From contig NZ_JAUQWH010000071.1 of assembly GCF_030757795.1 (NCBI RefSeq), positions 1-43,521 on the forward strand: a stretch of 43,521 bases of DNA. The letters run 5' to 3'. Made by a program: the position numbers and the translations under genes. A model generated the notes under the pieces. That model worked only from the letters and a program-made list of their open reading frames with translations. It was not told where the DNA came from and made no database searches. Source of the stretch: Actinoplanes oryzae (GTDB lineage Bacteria; Actinomycetota; Actinomycetes; Mycobacteriales; Micromonosporaceae). Shown piece by piece: positions 11,052-20,446 of the stretch. How positions within the stretch are numbered: position 1 is the first letter of the stretch; each line of letters starts with the position of its first letter.

Positions 11052-11990
11052 ATGGGGTACGCGGTCGTGCTCGGCGAGGCACTCGTCGACCTGCTGGAGA
11101 CCGAGCGGGACGGCGAGCTGATCTATCGGCAGGCGATCGGCGGCGCCCCGCTCAACGTCGCCGTCGGCGTCACGCGCCTCGGCGGCCGGGTCGACTACGT
11201 CGGCTCGCTCGGCAACGACACCCTCGGCGACCGCATCGCCGCCTTCCTGCGCCAGGTCGGCGTCGGCATGGACGCGACCGTCCGCGTCCCGGTGCCGACC
11301 ACGCTCGCCGTGACCACCTTCGAGGGCGCGGAGCCGACGTTCCAGTTCTACGGCGAGCCGCCGTCCTACTCGCTGGTCCGCCCGGAGGACGTCACCACCG
11401 ACCGCGTCGCCGGCGCCGACGTGGTCTACGCCGGCTCGATCAGCCTCATGCGCGAGCCCTTCCAGAGCGCCGCCCGCGCCGCCTGGTCCGTGGCAGGTCC
11501 GATCAAGGTCTTCGATCCCAACGTACGCCCGAAGCTGCTCCCCGACGCCGCCGCGGTGACGTCCCTGCGCGACCTCGTCGAGGGTTATTTCGCCACGGCC
11601 GACCTCGTGAAGCTCAGCTCCGCCGACGCCGAGGTCCTGTGGGACAAGGCCGGCCCCGAGGCCGCCGCCCAGCGCATCCTCGGACTGGGCGCCAAGGCCG
11701 TCGTCGTCACCTGCGGCGCCCAGGGTGCCCACGTCGCCACCCCCGCGGGCGCGACCACGCTCCCGGCGCCGTCGGTCCACGCGATCGACGCCACGGGCGC
11801 GGGCGACTCGGTGATGGCGGCCCTGGTCAGCCGCCTGCTCGCCGGCGGCGTTCCGGAGGACCTGGCCGGCTGGCAGCAGTACGTGACCTTCGCGCTCGCC
11901 GTGGCCGGCCTGGTCTGCGAGCGCCCGGGCGGCGCCGTGGCGATGCCGACACCGGCCGAGCTGACCGCCCGGTGGGGCGCGCTGATCTGA
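11052..11990 (+). CDS. PfkB-family sugar kinase (fructokinase-like)
   Basis: 312 residues. ATP-dependent phosphorylation of a sugar or nucleoside. PfkB signature 1 is GGAPLNVAVGVTRLGG (residues 30-45). Signature 2 is DATGAGDSVMAALVSRLL near residue 246, with the catalytic Asp in GAGD. The sequence resembles bacterial fructokinases, but PfkB substrate calls from sequence alone are weak; ribose, 2-keto-3-deoxygluconate or fructose are all possible. ATG at 11052 has GGAGGGGA upstream. Single-gene unit, divergent from sodC across a 103-base gap. Confidence 0.9.
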   Translation: MGYAVVLGEALVDLLETERDGELIYRQAIGGAPLNVAVGVTRLGGRVDYVGSLGNDTLGDRIAAFLRQVGVGMDATVRVPVPTTLAVTTFEGAEPTFQFYGEPPSYSLVRPEDVTTDRVAGADVVYAGSISLMREPFQSAARAAWSVAGPIKVFDPNVRPKLLPDAAAVTSLRDLVEGYFATADLVKLSSADAEVLWDKAGPEAAAQRILGLGAKAVVVTCGAQGAHVATPAGATTLPAPSVHAIDATGAGDSVMAALVSRLLAGGVPEDLAGWQQYVTFALAVAGLVCERPGGAVAMPTPAELTARWGALI

Positions 11991-12041
11991 CCGGGCGCAC
12001 CGCCCTGAGCGGCAGCCGGCGGGGACCCGCCCGCTGCGGCC

Positions 12042-12437
12042 TCACGCGTTGTCGAGGGCCCGCTCGATGAAGCGCTGGCGGTCGACGAGGGTGCGCTCCA
12101 CGCGCACCTCGGCCACCACGGTCTCGCCGTCCCGGACCTCGACGTCGAAGAACAGCCGGCGCCCGTCCACCTTCACCAGCGTCGCCTGGGCGGTGACGCG
12201 CCGGCCGACCGGGCTGGCGGCGCGGTGCTCGACCTCGGCCCGCGTCCCCACGGTGGTGACCCCGGCGGGCAGCTGCCGCGCGGTCGTCGCCACGGTCGCG
12301 GTCTCCGCGAGCGCCAGCACCCGCGGCGTGCCCAGCACCGGCACGTCCCCGGAGCCGAGCGCCTGGGCGGTGTCGGCGTCGGTGACGGTCAGCTCCACCC
12401 GGGCGCCGGGCCCGGGAGCGAACTCCGGAAGGTCCAT
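12042..12437 (-). CDS. Fluoroacetyl-CoA-thioesterase-like (FlK) hotdog protein
   Basis: 131 residues, hotdog fold. The motif LGSGDVPVLGTPRVLAL, then VEHRAASPVG and VDGRRLFFDVEV, is typical of the FlK-type thioesterase family. FlK uses Thr42, Glu50 and His76. Here T37, E45 and H71 keep exactly the same spacing (8 and 26 residues), supporting an active acyl-CoA thioesterase. Most relatives are housekeeping proteins with unknown acyl substrate, so fluoroacetate resistance should not be inferred. Downstream of the PH-domain genes on the same strand, with a 9-base gap, so possibly the last gene of that operon. Confidence 0.85.
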   Translation of the reverse strand: MDLPEFAPGPGARVELTVTDADTAQALGSGDVPVLGTPRVLALAETATVATTARQLPAGVTTVGTRAEVEHRAASPVGRRVTAQATLVKVDGRRLFFDVEVRDGETVVAEVRVERTLVDRQRFIERALDNA

Positions 12438-12446
12438 ACCGTCAGC

Positions 12447-14138
12447 TTAGGACCGATCAGGCCGCTGCCGTCCCGCGTCACCCGCCGGTGCGTGACCCGC
12501 TGGTGCCTCCCCGGCCGCCTCCCCGGCCGCGGCCACTGCGTGACCCCCGGCCGCGGCCACGGTGGACGTCGCGAGGGGGCGGGGGCTGCGGGCCAGGCGG
12601 GCGCGCTCGGCGAGCTGGATGGCCAGCCAGTAGGCCTCGGCGAGATCCCGGTCCTTGGCGACGGCGGCGCGGCCTCCGGCGGTGTCGGCGTAGACGGTGG
12701 CGAGACCCAGGAGCCGCTGGATCGGGCCGCGGAGGACGCGGACGCTCTGCATGCGGGCGTACGGGACCAGGGTCATCTGGCGGGTGACCACCCCCGACCG
12801 GGACACGAACACCTCGCCCGCCAGCGCGATCCCCAGCCCCCGCCAGCCGATGGGCTGCAGCCAGCGCGCCCGCCGCGGCGCCGGCACCGTGGGCAGCGCG
12901 CCCAGGTCGACGCCGGGCAGCACCTCCCACACCAGCAGCCGGCCGGCCTCGAACACCCCGACCGGCAGCAGACTGTCCGCGCTGTTGTCGGTGTCGCCTC
13001 CCGGCGCCGCGATCCCGGCGATGTCCAGCCGCAAGCGTAGCCAGCCCTGCAGCCGCCACAGGAACGGCCACGTCACCCCGATCGTCTGCACCCTGTTCAG
13101 CGGGACGACCTGACTCCGCGTCTCCAGCAGGCCGTACCGCACGCCCAGCCGCCCGGCGGTGTCGCGGGAGAGCCGGAAGTTCCAGTCGCGCAGCACCCGG
13201 CGTACGGGCTGGAGCAGCACACCCGCCATCGCCGTCACCGTGCTCGCGATGCCGATGAACGTCCACGAGCCCTCGAGCACGAACTGCATCACCACGAACG
13301 CGACGCCGACCGGCAGGAAGAACGCCTGCGGTGTGAGCAGCTGACTGACCACGAGGTCCCGGTTGACGACCCGGAAGATCGGCCGTTCGGGCTCCTCGAC
13401 GACATGCCCGGGATGGTCCGCGTGTTGCTGGGCGGTCCGGCTCTCACCCGGCGCGCGCCCGGCAAGGGCCAGCAGGCGGGCGCGCAGCGCCACGGCGTCC
13501 CTGACCGTCAGGTACGCGAGCGGCGCCTCCGTCTTCCCGCCGCCGACCACCTCGAGCCGCAGCTCGGCCAGGCCCGTCAACTGTGCCAGCAGCGGGCGGC
13601 GCACCTCCACGGACTGCAGCCGGTCGAGCGGGATCGCCCGGTTGCGGCGCCACAGCAGCCCGTCCTGGATGCGCAGCTCCCTGTTCACCACGTGGTAGCC
13701 GGTGTTGAGCCATCCGATCAGCGAGAAGATCACCACGCCGACCGCGATCGCGCCCACCACCAGCGCGAACACCTCGAGGCCCACCTGCGACAGCGTCTGC
13801 CAGCTGAGCGCGGCGACGATGACGGCGATCGACTTCGCGCCGTTGAGCAGCGGGCTCAGCGGGTGCAGCCGGCGGCGCGGCTCCTCCCGGGGGCCCGGCT
13901 CCTCCCGGGTGCCCGGCTCCTCCCGGGTGCCCGGCTCCTCCCGGGGGCCCGGCTCCTCCCGGGTGCCCGGCTCCTCCCGGGCGCCCAGGCCCTCCCGGCC
14001 GGCTGCCCCCTCTCGGCTGGCTTCTCCCTCGCGGGCGCCGGTTGCTTCGTCGCCGCCGGGCCGGCCGGCGGCCGGGGCGCCGGGCGTGTCGGGGGCCGGG
14101 TCGGCGGTCTCGTCCCGGCGGGCGTCGGCGGCGGTCAC
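12447..14138 (-). CDS. Multi-pass membrane protein with bacterial PH (YdbT-like) domains
   Basis: 563 residues from a GTG at 14138 that overlaps the stop of the preceding gene (GTGA), so translationally coupled. Residues 1-90 are a charged, disordered head with six tandem REEPGT/REEPGP hexapeptides. Then come hydrophobic pairs (IAVIVAALSWQTLSQVGLEV, VFALVVGAIAVGVVIFSLIG) and PH-like segments with the family signature: NTGYHVVNRELRIQDGLLWRR, NRAIPLDRLQSVEVRRPLL; a second (YGLLETRSQVVPLNRVQTIG); and a third (SGVVTRQMTLVPYARMQSVR). This fits YdbT, which works with a smaller YdbS partner, here the next gene upstream. Role in the membrane is unknown. A longer in-frame reading upstream overlaps the neighbouring gene and is rejected. 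Confidence 0.88.
   Translation of the reverse strand: MTAADARRDETADPAPDTPGAPAAGRPGGDEATGAREGEASREGAAGREGLGAREEPGTREEPGPREEPGTREEPGTREEPGPREEPRRRLHPLSPLLNGAKSIAVIVAALSWQTLSQVGLEVFALVVGAIAVGVVIFSLIGWLNTGYHVVNRELRIQDGLLWRRNRAIPLDRLQSVEVRRPLLAQLTGLAELRLEVVGGGKTEAPLAYLTVRDAVALRARLLALAGRAPGESRTAQQHADHPGHVVEEPERPIFRVVNRDLVVSQLLTPQAFFLPVGVAFVVMQFVLEGSWTFIGIASTVTAMAGVLLQPVRRVLRDWNFRLSRDTAGRLGVRYGLLETRSQVVPLNRVQTIGVTWPFLWRLQGWLRLRLDIAGIAAPGGDTDNSADSLLPVGVFEAGRLLVWEVLPGVDLGALPTVPAPRRARWLQPIGWRGLGIALAGEVFVSRSGVVTRQMTLVPYARMQSVRVLRGPIQRLLGLATVYADTAGGRAAVAKDRDLAEAYWLAIQLAERARLARSPRPLATSTVAAAGGHAVAAAGEAAGEAPAGHAPAGDAGRQRPDRS
13879..13986. repeat. Six 18-bp tandem repeats inside the YdbT-like gene
   Basis: Six consecutive 18-base units, GGCTCCTCCCGGGTGCCC or close variants, start at 13879. 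They encode the REEPG(T/P) hexapeptides of the disordered N-terminal head. Copy number is likely to vary between strains. Confidence 0.95.
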
Positions 14139-14812
14139 AGGCCCTCGGCCCGGTCCTCGCCCAGCGCGGTCAACCGGTCGCGCAGCCGGGCGGCCTCCTC
14201 GGGCGGCAGGCCGGGGATCTTCGCGTCGCTCGCCGCCGCGGCCGTGTGCAACTGGACGGTGGCCAGCTTGAACGCGCGCTCCAGCGGTCCGGCGGTCACG
14301 TCGACGAACTGCATCCGGGCGTACGGCACGATGGACAGCCGCCGGATCACCAGGCCGTGCCGGACGAGGAGATCGTTGTCGCGCTCCGCGTAGCCCCAGG
14401 CGCGCACCGCCCGGACGGTCACCCACGAGCGCCAGACCGCGAAGACCAGCTCCGCCCCGAAGAGCACCGGCCACAGCCAGAAGCCGGTCAGCGCCCAGCC
14501 GACGCCGAGCCCCGCCAGCACGACGACGACCCAGATCGCCCGGTTGATCAGCTCCACAGTGATCAGGCTCGGCGAGACGGGCCGCCACGGGACGGTGTCG
14601 GGCCAGGGTTCCAGGGCGCTCTGCGGGCCGTAGCCGGGCGGTGGCTCGTACCCCGGGGGTGGTCCGTAGTGCGGCGGAGGTCCGTAGGGGGCGGGCCCGG
14701 CGGGCGGTGGGCCGTAGGCGCCGGGCGTGCTTGTCGGCGGCGTGTGCGCCTGGTGCGGCGCGTCGGCCGGGTGGGGGGTGCCGGGCGTGCTCACGCCGGG
14801 AAGCTCGCTCAC
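14135..14812 (-). CDS. PH-domain membrane protein (YdbS-like)
   Basis: 225 residues. Proline/glycine/tyrosine-rich cytoplasmic head (residues 1-70, YGPPPHYGPPPGYEPPPGYG), two transmembrane helices (about 85-125: INRAIWVVVVLAGLGVGWAL and FWLWPVLFGAELVFAVW), then one bacterial PH domain with the signature LLVRHGLVIRRLSIVPYARM, QFVDVTAGPLERAF. This is the YdbS half of a YdbS/YdbT pair; its stop overlaps the start of the YdbT-like gene. Pro-rich heads of this type are common in actinobacterial membrane proteins, but their role here is unknown. Confidence 0.88.
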   Translation of the reverse strand: MSELPGVSTPGTPHPADAPHQAHTPPTSTPGAYGPPPAGPAPYGPPPHYGPPPGYEPPPGYGPQSALEPWPDTVPWRPVSPSLITVELINRAIWVVVVLAGLGVGWALTGFWLWPVLFGAELVFAVWRSWVTVRAVRAWGYAERDNDLLVRHGLVIRRLSIVPYARMQFVDVTAGPLERAFKLATVQLHTAAAASDAKIPGLPPEEAARLRDRLTALGEDRAEGL

Positions 14813-14822
14813 CCCTGAAAGA

Positions 14823-15029
14823 CTAGGCGGTGGCGGGAAACGCGGTCACCTCGCGCAGGAAACCCCGCGCGCCCAGGAAGTCGGACAGGTGCTCGCGGTG
14901 CTGGTCACAGGCCAGCCAGGTTTTCCGGTACGCGGCGTCGTGCAGCTTGGGATTGTTCCACCGCAGCGCCCACGCCGCGGTCGCCCGGCAGCCCTTGGCG
15001 GAGCACTGCACCGCCACTTCCTCATCCAC
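14823..15029 (-). CDS. Small conserved actinobacterial protein with a Cys/His metal-site pattern
   Basis: 68 residues from GTG 15029, which has AGGG at suitable distance; an in-frame TTG at 15035 is the alternative. The body (ALRWNNPKLHDAAYRKTWLA) is a conserved actinobacterial pattern, often mislabelled acetone carboxylase in databases. C9-x4-C14 and C41-x2-H44 suggest a structural zinc site. It ends 10 bases before the start of the PH-domain gene, on the same strand, so it may lead that operon. Function unknown. Confidence 0.75.
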   Translation of the reverse strand: MDEEVAVQCSAKGCRATAAWALRWNNPKLHDAAYRKTWLACDQHREHLSDFLGARGFLREVTAFPATA

Positions 15030-15503
15030 CCGCAAACCCTATCCGCCGGCGCCGAGGCCACCTGGCACGGCTGCTCCGCCGGCGCCCGAGGTCGCCCGGC
15101 ACGGCTGCTCCGCCGGCGTGATGGCCACCCCGCACCGCTGCACCGGTCGGATCGATGAGGTCGGAAGGCTTGCTCCGCGCCCGGGCGGAAGCGCTCGCCC
15201 GGGGGAGTGTTTGAGCGCCGGGCGACCACGGGGGAAGTCGCCCGGCGACGGGGTGAATGCTACACGGGCGGCGGCGGGTCGCGTCCACCCGCCGCGGTGC
15301 CCGTCCGTGCTCATCGCGAAGAAAGATCGACATGTTCGCCGCCCGGGTCGGCGCGTAATGCGGCACTGGCGGACCACTCCGAGCGCGGTCGTGTAAGTCT
15401 TGGGGGTCGGCACGCACGCCGATCCCGCCCGGCCGCCGCGCCGGGCCGGGCCGGAGTGCCTGCCGACGTGACCGCACAGTGCAGACCAGCTGTTGGAGGA
15501 CCG
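15030..15503. other. Long divergent spacer upstream of moxR with three imperfect ~34-bp repeats
   Basis: Separates the minus-strand small-protein gene from moxR. It holds three imperfect ~34-base repeats at about 15042-15140, each starting TCCGCCGGCG and ending GGCACGGCTGC or similar. From 15140 to 15490 there is GC-rich DNA that should contain the moxR promoter, but no confident -10/-35 pair was found. The ribosome binding site GGAGGA (15495-15500) lies just before the moxR GTG. Confidence 0.6.
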
Positions 15504-16853
<1,350 letters not shown>

Positions 16854-16863
16854 CGGACCGCTG

Positions 16864-18240
16864 ATGACCAGCGCCGACACGCCGCCCCCGGGTGAGGCCG
16901 CCGCGCCGCCCGGGTGGAACTCGACCCCTCCGGAGGGCATGCCCACCCTGGGCGCCCCGGTGCCGCCGAACGGCTCGCCTACGCCCGGCGGCGTTCCGGA
17001 CGCCTCACCTGCGTTCGGCGGCGTGCCGGACGGCTCGCCCGCGCTTGGCGGCGTTCGGGGCGAGTCGGCTCAGCTCGGCGGCGTGCCGGACGGGTCGGCT
17101 CAGCTCGGCGGCGTTCCGGGCGGGTCGGCTCAGCTCGGCGGCGCTCCGAACGGGTCGCCTGCGCAGGGCTTCCCGGGTGGCATGCCGCTGGGAGCTGGGT
17201 CCGGTGCCACGCGACCCGGCCGGGGCGGGACGCTCGACCTGCCGCCGGTGAGCGCCGGTTCGGGAACGGCGCGTGCGGAGGCCGTACTCTCGCGTCTGCA
17301 GCTCTTGGTCACCCGCAAGCTGGACGGGCTGCTGCAGGGTGACTACGTCGGGTTGTTGCCCGGGCCCGGCAGCGAGGCCGGCGAGAGCCGGGAGTACAGG
17401 CCCGGCGACGACGTGCGACGCATGGACTGGCCGGTGACCGCGCGCACCACGTTGCCGCACGTCCGGCGCACGGTCGCGGACCGGGAGCTCGAGACGTGGA
17501 TGGCGCTCGACCTGTCCGCGAGCCTCGACTTCGGCACGGCGAACTGTCTCAAGCGCGACCTCGTCCTCGCCGCCGCCACGGCCATGGCGCATCTCACGGT
17601 GCGCGGCGGCAACCGGATCGGCGCGGTGGTCGGCACCGGGTCGGGCCGGCCCGTCCCCGAGCCTCGCAGCGGGTGGTCGTGGCTCCGGCGCAGCCGGCGC
17701 GCGGAGGCCGTACCCGAATCGGCCGCGGTGGTCCGCATGCCGGCGCGTCCCGGCCGCAAGGAGGCGCAGGGCCTGCTGCGCGCGATCGCGCGCACCGAGA
17801 TCAGGCCCGGCCGCGCCGACCTGGGCGCGCTCATCGACATGCTCAACCGCCCGCCGCGCCGCCGGGGTGTCGCGGTCGTCGTGTCCGACTTCATGGCGCC
17901 GGTCGGCGGCTGGTCGCTGCCGCTGCGCAAGCTGGCGGTCCGCCACGACGTCCTGGCCATCGAGGTGGTCGACCCGCGCGAGCTGGAACTGCCCGATGTC
18001 GGCGTGCTCACCCTCGCCGACCCGGAGACCGGCGCCCTGCACGAGGTGCAGACCGCGGACCCCAAACTGCGCCAGAGGTACGCCGAGGAGGCCGGCCGCC
18101 AGCGCGCGGAGATCGCCCGCGCGTTGCGCGCCGCCGGGGCGGCCCACCTCCGCCTGCGCACGGATTCCGACTGGCTGCTCGATGTCGTACGCTTCGTCGC
18201 CGCGCAGCGCCACGCCCGCACCCGGGGAACGACCCGATGA
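16864..18240 (+). CDS. DUF58-domain protein of the MoxR system
   Basis: 458 residues. Residues 1-135 are a disordered Gly/Pro/Ser head with six decapeptide repeats (GGVPDGSAQL type, residues 42-101). The DUF58 domain then starts at ARAEAVLSRLQLLVTRKLDG and carries the hallmark SREYRPGDDVRRMDWPVTAR near residue 180. A degenerate VWA-like fold follows (MALDLSASLDFGTANCL; GVAVVVSDFMAPVGGW). DUF58 proteins are MoxR partners of unknown exact role. Starts 10 bases after moxR, same operon. The last codons and following bases recur further downstream, at 18376-18431. Confidence 0.92.
   Translation: MTSADTPPPGEAAAPPGWNSTPPEGMPTLGAPVPPNGSPTPGGVPDASPAFGGVPDGSPALGGVRGESAQLGGVPDGSAQLGGVPGGSAQLGGAPNGSPAQGFPGGMPLGAGSGATRPGRGGTLDLPPVSAGSGTARAEAVLSRLQLLVTRKLDGLLQGDYVGLLPGPGSEAGESREYRPGDDVRRMDWPVTARTTLPHVRRTVADRELETWMALDLSASLDFGTANCLKRDLVLAAATAMAHLTVRGGNRIGAVVGTGSGRPVPEPRSGWSWLRRSRRAEAVPESAAVVRMPARPGRKEAQGLLRAIARTEIRPGRADLGALIDMLNRPPRRRGVAVVVSDFMAPVGGWSLPLRKLAVRHDVLAIEVVDPRELELPDVGVLTLADPETGALHEVQTADPKLRQRYAEEAGRQRAEIARALRAAGAAHLRLRTDSDWLLDVVRFVAAQRHARTRGTTR
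16987..17166 (+). repeat. Six 30-bp tandem repeats in the DUF58 gene
   Basis: Six in-frame 30-base units encoding GGV/A-P-x-G/A-S-x-x decapeptides at residues 42-101. Sequence differences between units are mostly synonymous or conservative. Confidence 0.9.
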
Positions 18241-18431
18241 CCGCGCCGGCTCGCACCAAGTCTTCGCGCGTCGACCCGCTCCTCGTTCTCTGCGGGTCGG
18301 CTCGCTCCGAAGTTCTGCGCCGACTCGCTTCGAGGGCTGTCACTTGCCGCGGGCGGCGGTCCGATGACACGCTCGCATCGAGGGACGACCCGATGACCCG
18401 CCACGTTCGCACCCGGGGGACCGCCCGATGA
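18237..18431 (+). CDS. Possible 64-residue coupling ORF, or spacer made of duplicated gene ends
   Basis: An ATG overlapping the DUF58 stop (ATGA) opens a 64-codon frame whose stop overlaps the VWA start (ATGATC), so the operon could be read without a gap. The peptide (MTAPARTKSSRVDPLLVLCG, basic, no domain) is not recognised. Its last residues HVRTRGTAR copy the DUF58 terminus HARTRGTTR, and the DNA around GGG-ACGACCCGATGA occurs three times (ending near 18241, 18395 and 18431). A repeat-derived spacer that happens to stay open is at least as likely as a real gene. Confidence 0.3.
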   Translation: MTAPARTKSSRVDPLLVLCGSARSEVLRRLASRAVTCRGRRSDDTLASRDDPMTRHVRTRGTAR

Positions 18432-19378
18432 TCCGTTTCCTGCAGCCGTGGTGGCTGCTCGCCGTCCTCCCCGTGGTGCTCGTCGCGGGCTTCTACGTGT
18501 GGCGGCAGTTCCGCAAGCGGCAGTACGCGATGAAGTTCACCAACGTGAACCTCCTCCGCAGCCTCGCCCCCCGCGGCCTGGGCTGGCGCAAGCACGTCTC
18601 CGCCGCGGCCATGCTGCTCAGCCTGCTCGTGCTCGCGCTCGGCCTGGCCCGCCCGTCGATCGACAAGGAGGAACCGCTCGAGCGCGCGACCGTGATGCTC
18701 GCCATCGACGTCTCCCTGTCGATGGAGGCGGACGACGTCGCCCCCAACCGCATCGAGGCGGCGCAGGAGGCGGCCAAGGCGTTCGTCCAGGAGCTGCCCC
18801 CGACGTACAACCTGGGGCTGGTCTCCTTCGCCAAGTCCGCCAACGTCCTCGTCCCGCCGACCAAGGACCGCGCCGCGGTGGTCTCGGGCATCGACGGCCT
18901 CACCCTGGCCGAGGCGACCGCGACCGGCGAGGCGGTGTTCACGTCGCTGGACGCCATCCGCTCGGTGCCCAGCGACGGCGCCGAGGGTGCCCCGCCCGCC
19001 CGCATCGTGCTGCTGTCGGACGGCTACCGCACGTCGGGCCGCTCCGTCGAGGACGCCGCCTCGGCCGCCGCGTCCGCCAACGTGCCGGTCTCGACGATCG
19101 CCTTCGGCACGGACTCCGGCATCGTCGACATCCGCGGCGTCCTCCAGCGCGTGCCGGTCGACCGGCTGTCGCTGCAGCAGCTGGCGGAGAAGACGAAGGG
19201 TTACTTCTACGAGGCCGCTTCGGTGAGCGAGCTCAAGCAGGTGTACGAAGACATGGGCAGCTCGATCGGCCACCGTGTTCAGCCCCGCGAGATCACCCAG
19301 TGGTACGCCGGAGCAGCGCTGCTGTTCGGCCTCGCGGCCGCGGGCATGAGCCTGCTGTGGACCTCGCGCCTGCCCTGA
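18428..19378 (+). CDS. VWA-domain membrane protein of the MoxR system
   Basis: 316 residues. Two N-terminal transmembrane helices (LQPWWLLAVLPVVLVAGFYV and SAAAMLLSLLVLALGLA), a VWA domain and a C-terminal helix (YAGAALLFGLAAAGMSLLW). The MIDAS metal site is intact: D-x-S-x-S in AIDVSLSMEAD, the Thr loop in AEATATGEAV, and LLSDGYRTSG. Membrane-bound BatA-like proteins of this type pair with MoxR and DUF58. The metal-binding domain is predicted to face outside (inference from topology). In M. tuberculosis the equivalent gene is followed shortly by fabG1-inhA; here 6.4 kb of other genes intervene. Confidence 0.93.
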   Translation: MIRFLQPWWLLAVLPVVLVAGFYVWRQFRKRQYAMKFTNVNLLRSLAPRGLGWRKHVSAAAMLLSLLVLALGLARPSIDKEEPLERATVMLAIDVSLSMEADDVAPNRIEAAQEAAKAFVQELPPTYNLGLVSFAKSANVLVPPTKDRAAVVSGIDGLTLAEATATGEAVFTSLDAIRSVPSDGAEGAPPARIVLLSDGYRTSGRSVEDAASAAASANVPVSTIAFGTDSGIVDIRGVLQRVPVDRLSLQQLAEKTKGYFYEAASVSELKQVYEDMGSSIGHRVQPREITQWYAGAALLFGLAAAGMSLLWTSRLP

Positions 19379-19857
19379 TCACGCACCGGATCTCGGCCGT
19401 GCGCGGCTTCCCCAGGGTTTGCCGTGTCGGCCCTCAAGTCTCCGCGGTGGGCGGCTTTCGAGCTCGGGCGCTCTTACTGGGGCCACCTTGTTGAGGGCGC
19501 TCCTACTGGAGGCTTGTGGGGGGCTCCTACTGGGGCCTCCCCTACTGGGGCCTCCTACTGGGGGCTCCTACTGGGGGCCTCTTACCCGGCGGCGAGACAG
19601 CTCGGGGTCGCGCGTTGGATCAGCGGTTCAGTGGGTGACCGACCGGCCTTGGTCGCCCCGATCAGCTTTCGTCGCTCCGGCCGGGTTTGCTGCACTGGCC
19701 GGGTTTGCTGCACTGGCCGGGTTTGTTGCGCCGGCCGGTTTTGTTGCGCCGGCCGGGGGCTCGGAGCCGAACCGCCCGGCCGGGGCGGGCCGGTGATGTG
19801 GCGTGTCGAGCGGCCCGGCCCAGGGGGCGGGTCGCGAAGTCGGGGTGATGGTGGCGG
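19379..19857. repeat. Repeat-filled spacer after the moxR operon
   Basis: No convincing gene. Two repeat tracts: about eight copies of a CTCCTACTGGGG-type 12-18-mer between 19465 and 19590, and four 17-bp units (GGCCGGGTTTGCTGCAC or a GGTTTGTTGCGCCGGCC form) at about 19676-19758. Plus-strand frames through them give tryptophan- or cysteine-rich repetitive peptides and the minus frame gives NPASAA repeats; neither looks like a protein. Confidence 0.7.
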
Positions 19858-19944
19858 TCATGCGTTGTTGTGCGCCAGGACGAAGACGACGAGCACCCAG
19901 GCGGCGGCGATGGTGAAGCTCAGCGGGGCAAGAAAACGGCTCAT
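19858..19944 (-). CDS. 28-residue single-span membrane peptide
   Basis: ATG at 19944, with GGAAG eight bases upstream. Sequence starts MSRFLAPLSFTIAAAWVLVV and ends FVLAHNNA: a short basic N-terminus, one clean hydrophobic span and a polar tail. This is the composition of real small membrane proteins, not of random GC-rich frames. It stands alone; the nearest upstream feature on its strand is the hairpin/leader at 20193-20270. Function unknown. Confidence 0.5.
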   Translation of the reverse strand: MSRFLAPLSFTIAAAWVLVVFVLAHNNA

Positions 19945-20192
19945 GGCGATGACTTCCGACGGCAGCGGCGAACGGGGAGAAATGCGCACACGGCAGTCGT
20001 GACCGGAACCCTCTGCGCAGGCGCGGCGCCACCGTCCCGGGATGTCCGGCCCAGGACGGGACCGATGATCGAGCCGAGCACGGCACGAACTCCGGCAATG
20101 CACGAATGGCGACAGAAGGCAGAAAGCTGTGTCAGCGGCCTAAGCCCAGCGGCACTACGCCTCCACGCGACGGCGCGGGGCGAGGCGGTGAC

Positions 20193-20246
20193 TCAGGACG
20201 GCTGACGAGCGGCCCGGCCACGACTAGGAGGATCGCTATCTCGCAC
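20193..20246 (-). CDS. Putative 17-codon leader peptide
   Basis: GTG at 20246 preceded by GGAGGTGATC, a ten-base match to the anti-Shine-Dalgarno tail of 16S rRNA, far better than at any other gene here. Peptide MRDSDPPSRGRAARQPS, then stop. No known leader of this sequence. The GTG sits in the loop of a hairpin that pairs the ribosome binding site, suggesting regulated translation. The only gene found downstream on this strand is the 28-residue membrane peptide about 250 bases away. Confidence 0.3.
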   Translation of the reverse strand: MRDSDPPSRGRAARQPS

Positions 20247-20270
20247 AGCGATCACCTCCAGAACTAGTCG
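20221..20270 (-). promoter_or_regulatory. RNA hairpin that pairs a strong ribosome binding site
   Basis: Outer stem CGACTAG (20221-20227)/CTAGTCG (20264-20270). Inner stem ATCGCT (20232-20237)/AGCGAT (20247-20252), with GAGG pairing CCTC between them. In the minus-strand RNA the site GGAGGUGAUC is paired with GAUCCUCC, and the GUG start lies in the 9-base loop. Either a translational switch or, less likely, a terminator for a neighbouring gene; there is no U-tract. Confidence 0.45.
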
Positions 20271-20299
20271 GGGCCGTAAGGAACCGTGGTGAAGAGTAC

Positions 20300-20316
20300 C
20301 CCCTGTGAGCCAGGGG
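20300..20316. other. Short perfect hairpin of unknown role
   Basis: CCCCTG-TGAGC-CAGGGG, followed on the plus strand by five A residues. On the minus strand the U-tract would precede the stem, so it is not a standard terminator for the acyltransferase gene. Confidence 0.3.
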
Positions 20317-20355
20317 AAAAATCTGGACCGGGGTGTGCTGCGCCACGTGCGAAAG

Positions 20356-20384
20356 GGCCGTCGCCCCCGTATCTCCGGACGGCC
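20356..20384 (-). terminator. Probable terminator of the acyltransferase gene
   Basis: Stem GGCCGTC/GACGGCC with a 15-base loop, 63 bases beyond the minus-strand stop at 20447, followed on that strand by CTTTCG. Weak U-tract. Confidence 0.4.
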
Positions 20385-20446
20385 GAAATCGTTTCCCCTC
20401 CGCCCGGTTACGCGTCGCTCATCTCGTCACTCGCGCCGGTGATCGG

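Noticed and set aside
12042..12437. Fluoroacetate-resistance role for the FlK-like thioesterase
   Set aside because: The catalytic triad spacing is shared by the whole FlK-like family; no fluorometabolite genes are present.
12447..14588. Longer 713-codon version of the YdbT-like protein
   Set aside because: The extra 150 codons overlap the PH-domain gene upstream in another frame; the GTG at 14138 overlapping its stop is the natural start.
19424..20002. Plus-strand frame with repeated GRVCC and YWG peptides
   Set aside because: Direct product of short DNA repeats; no start context or homologous look.
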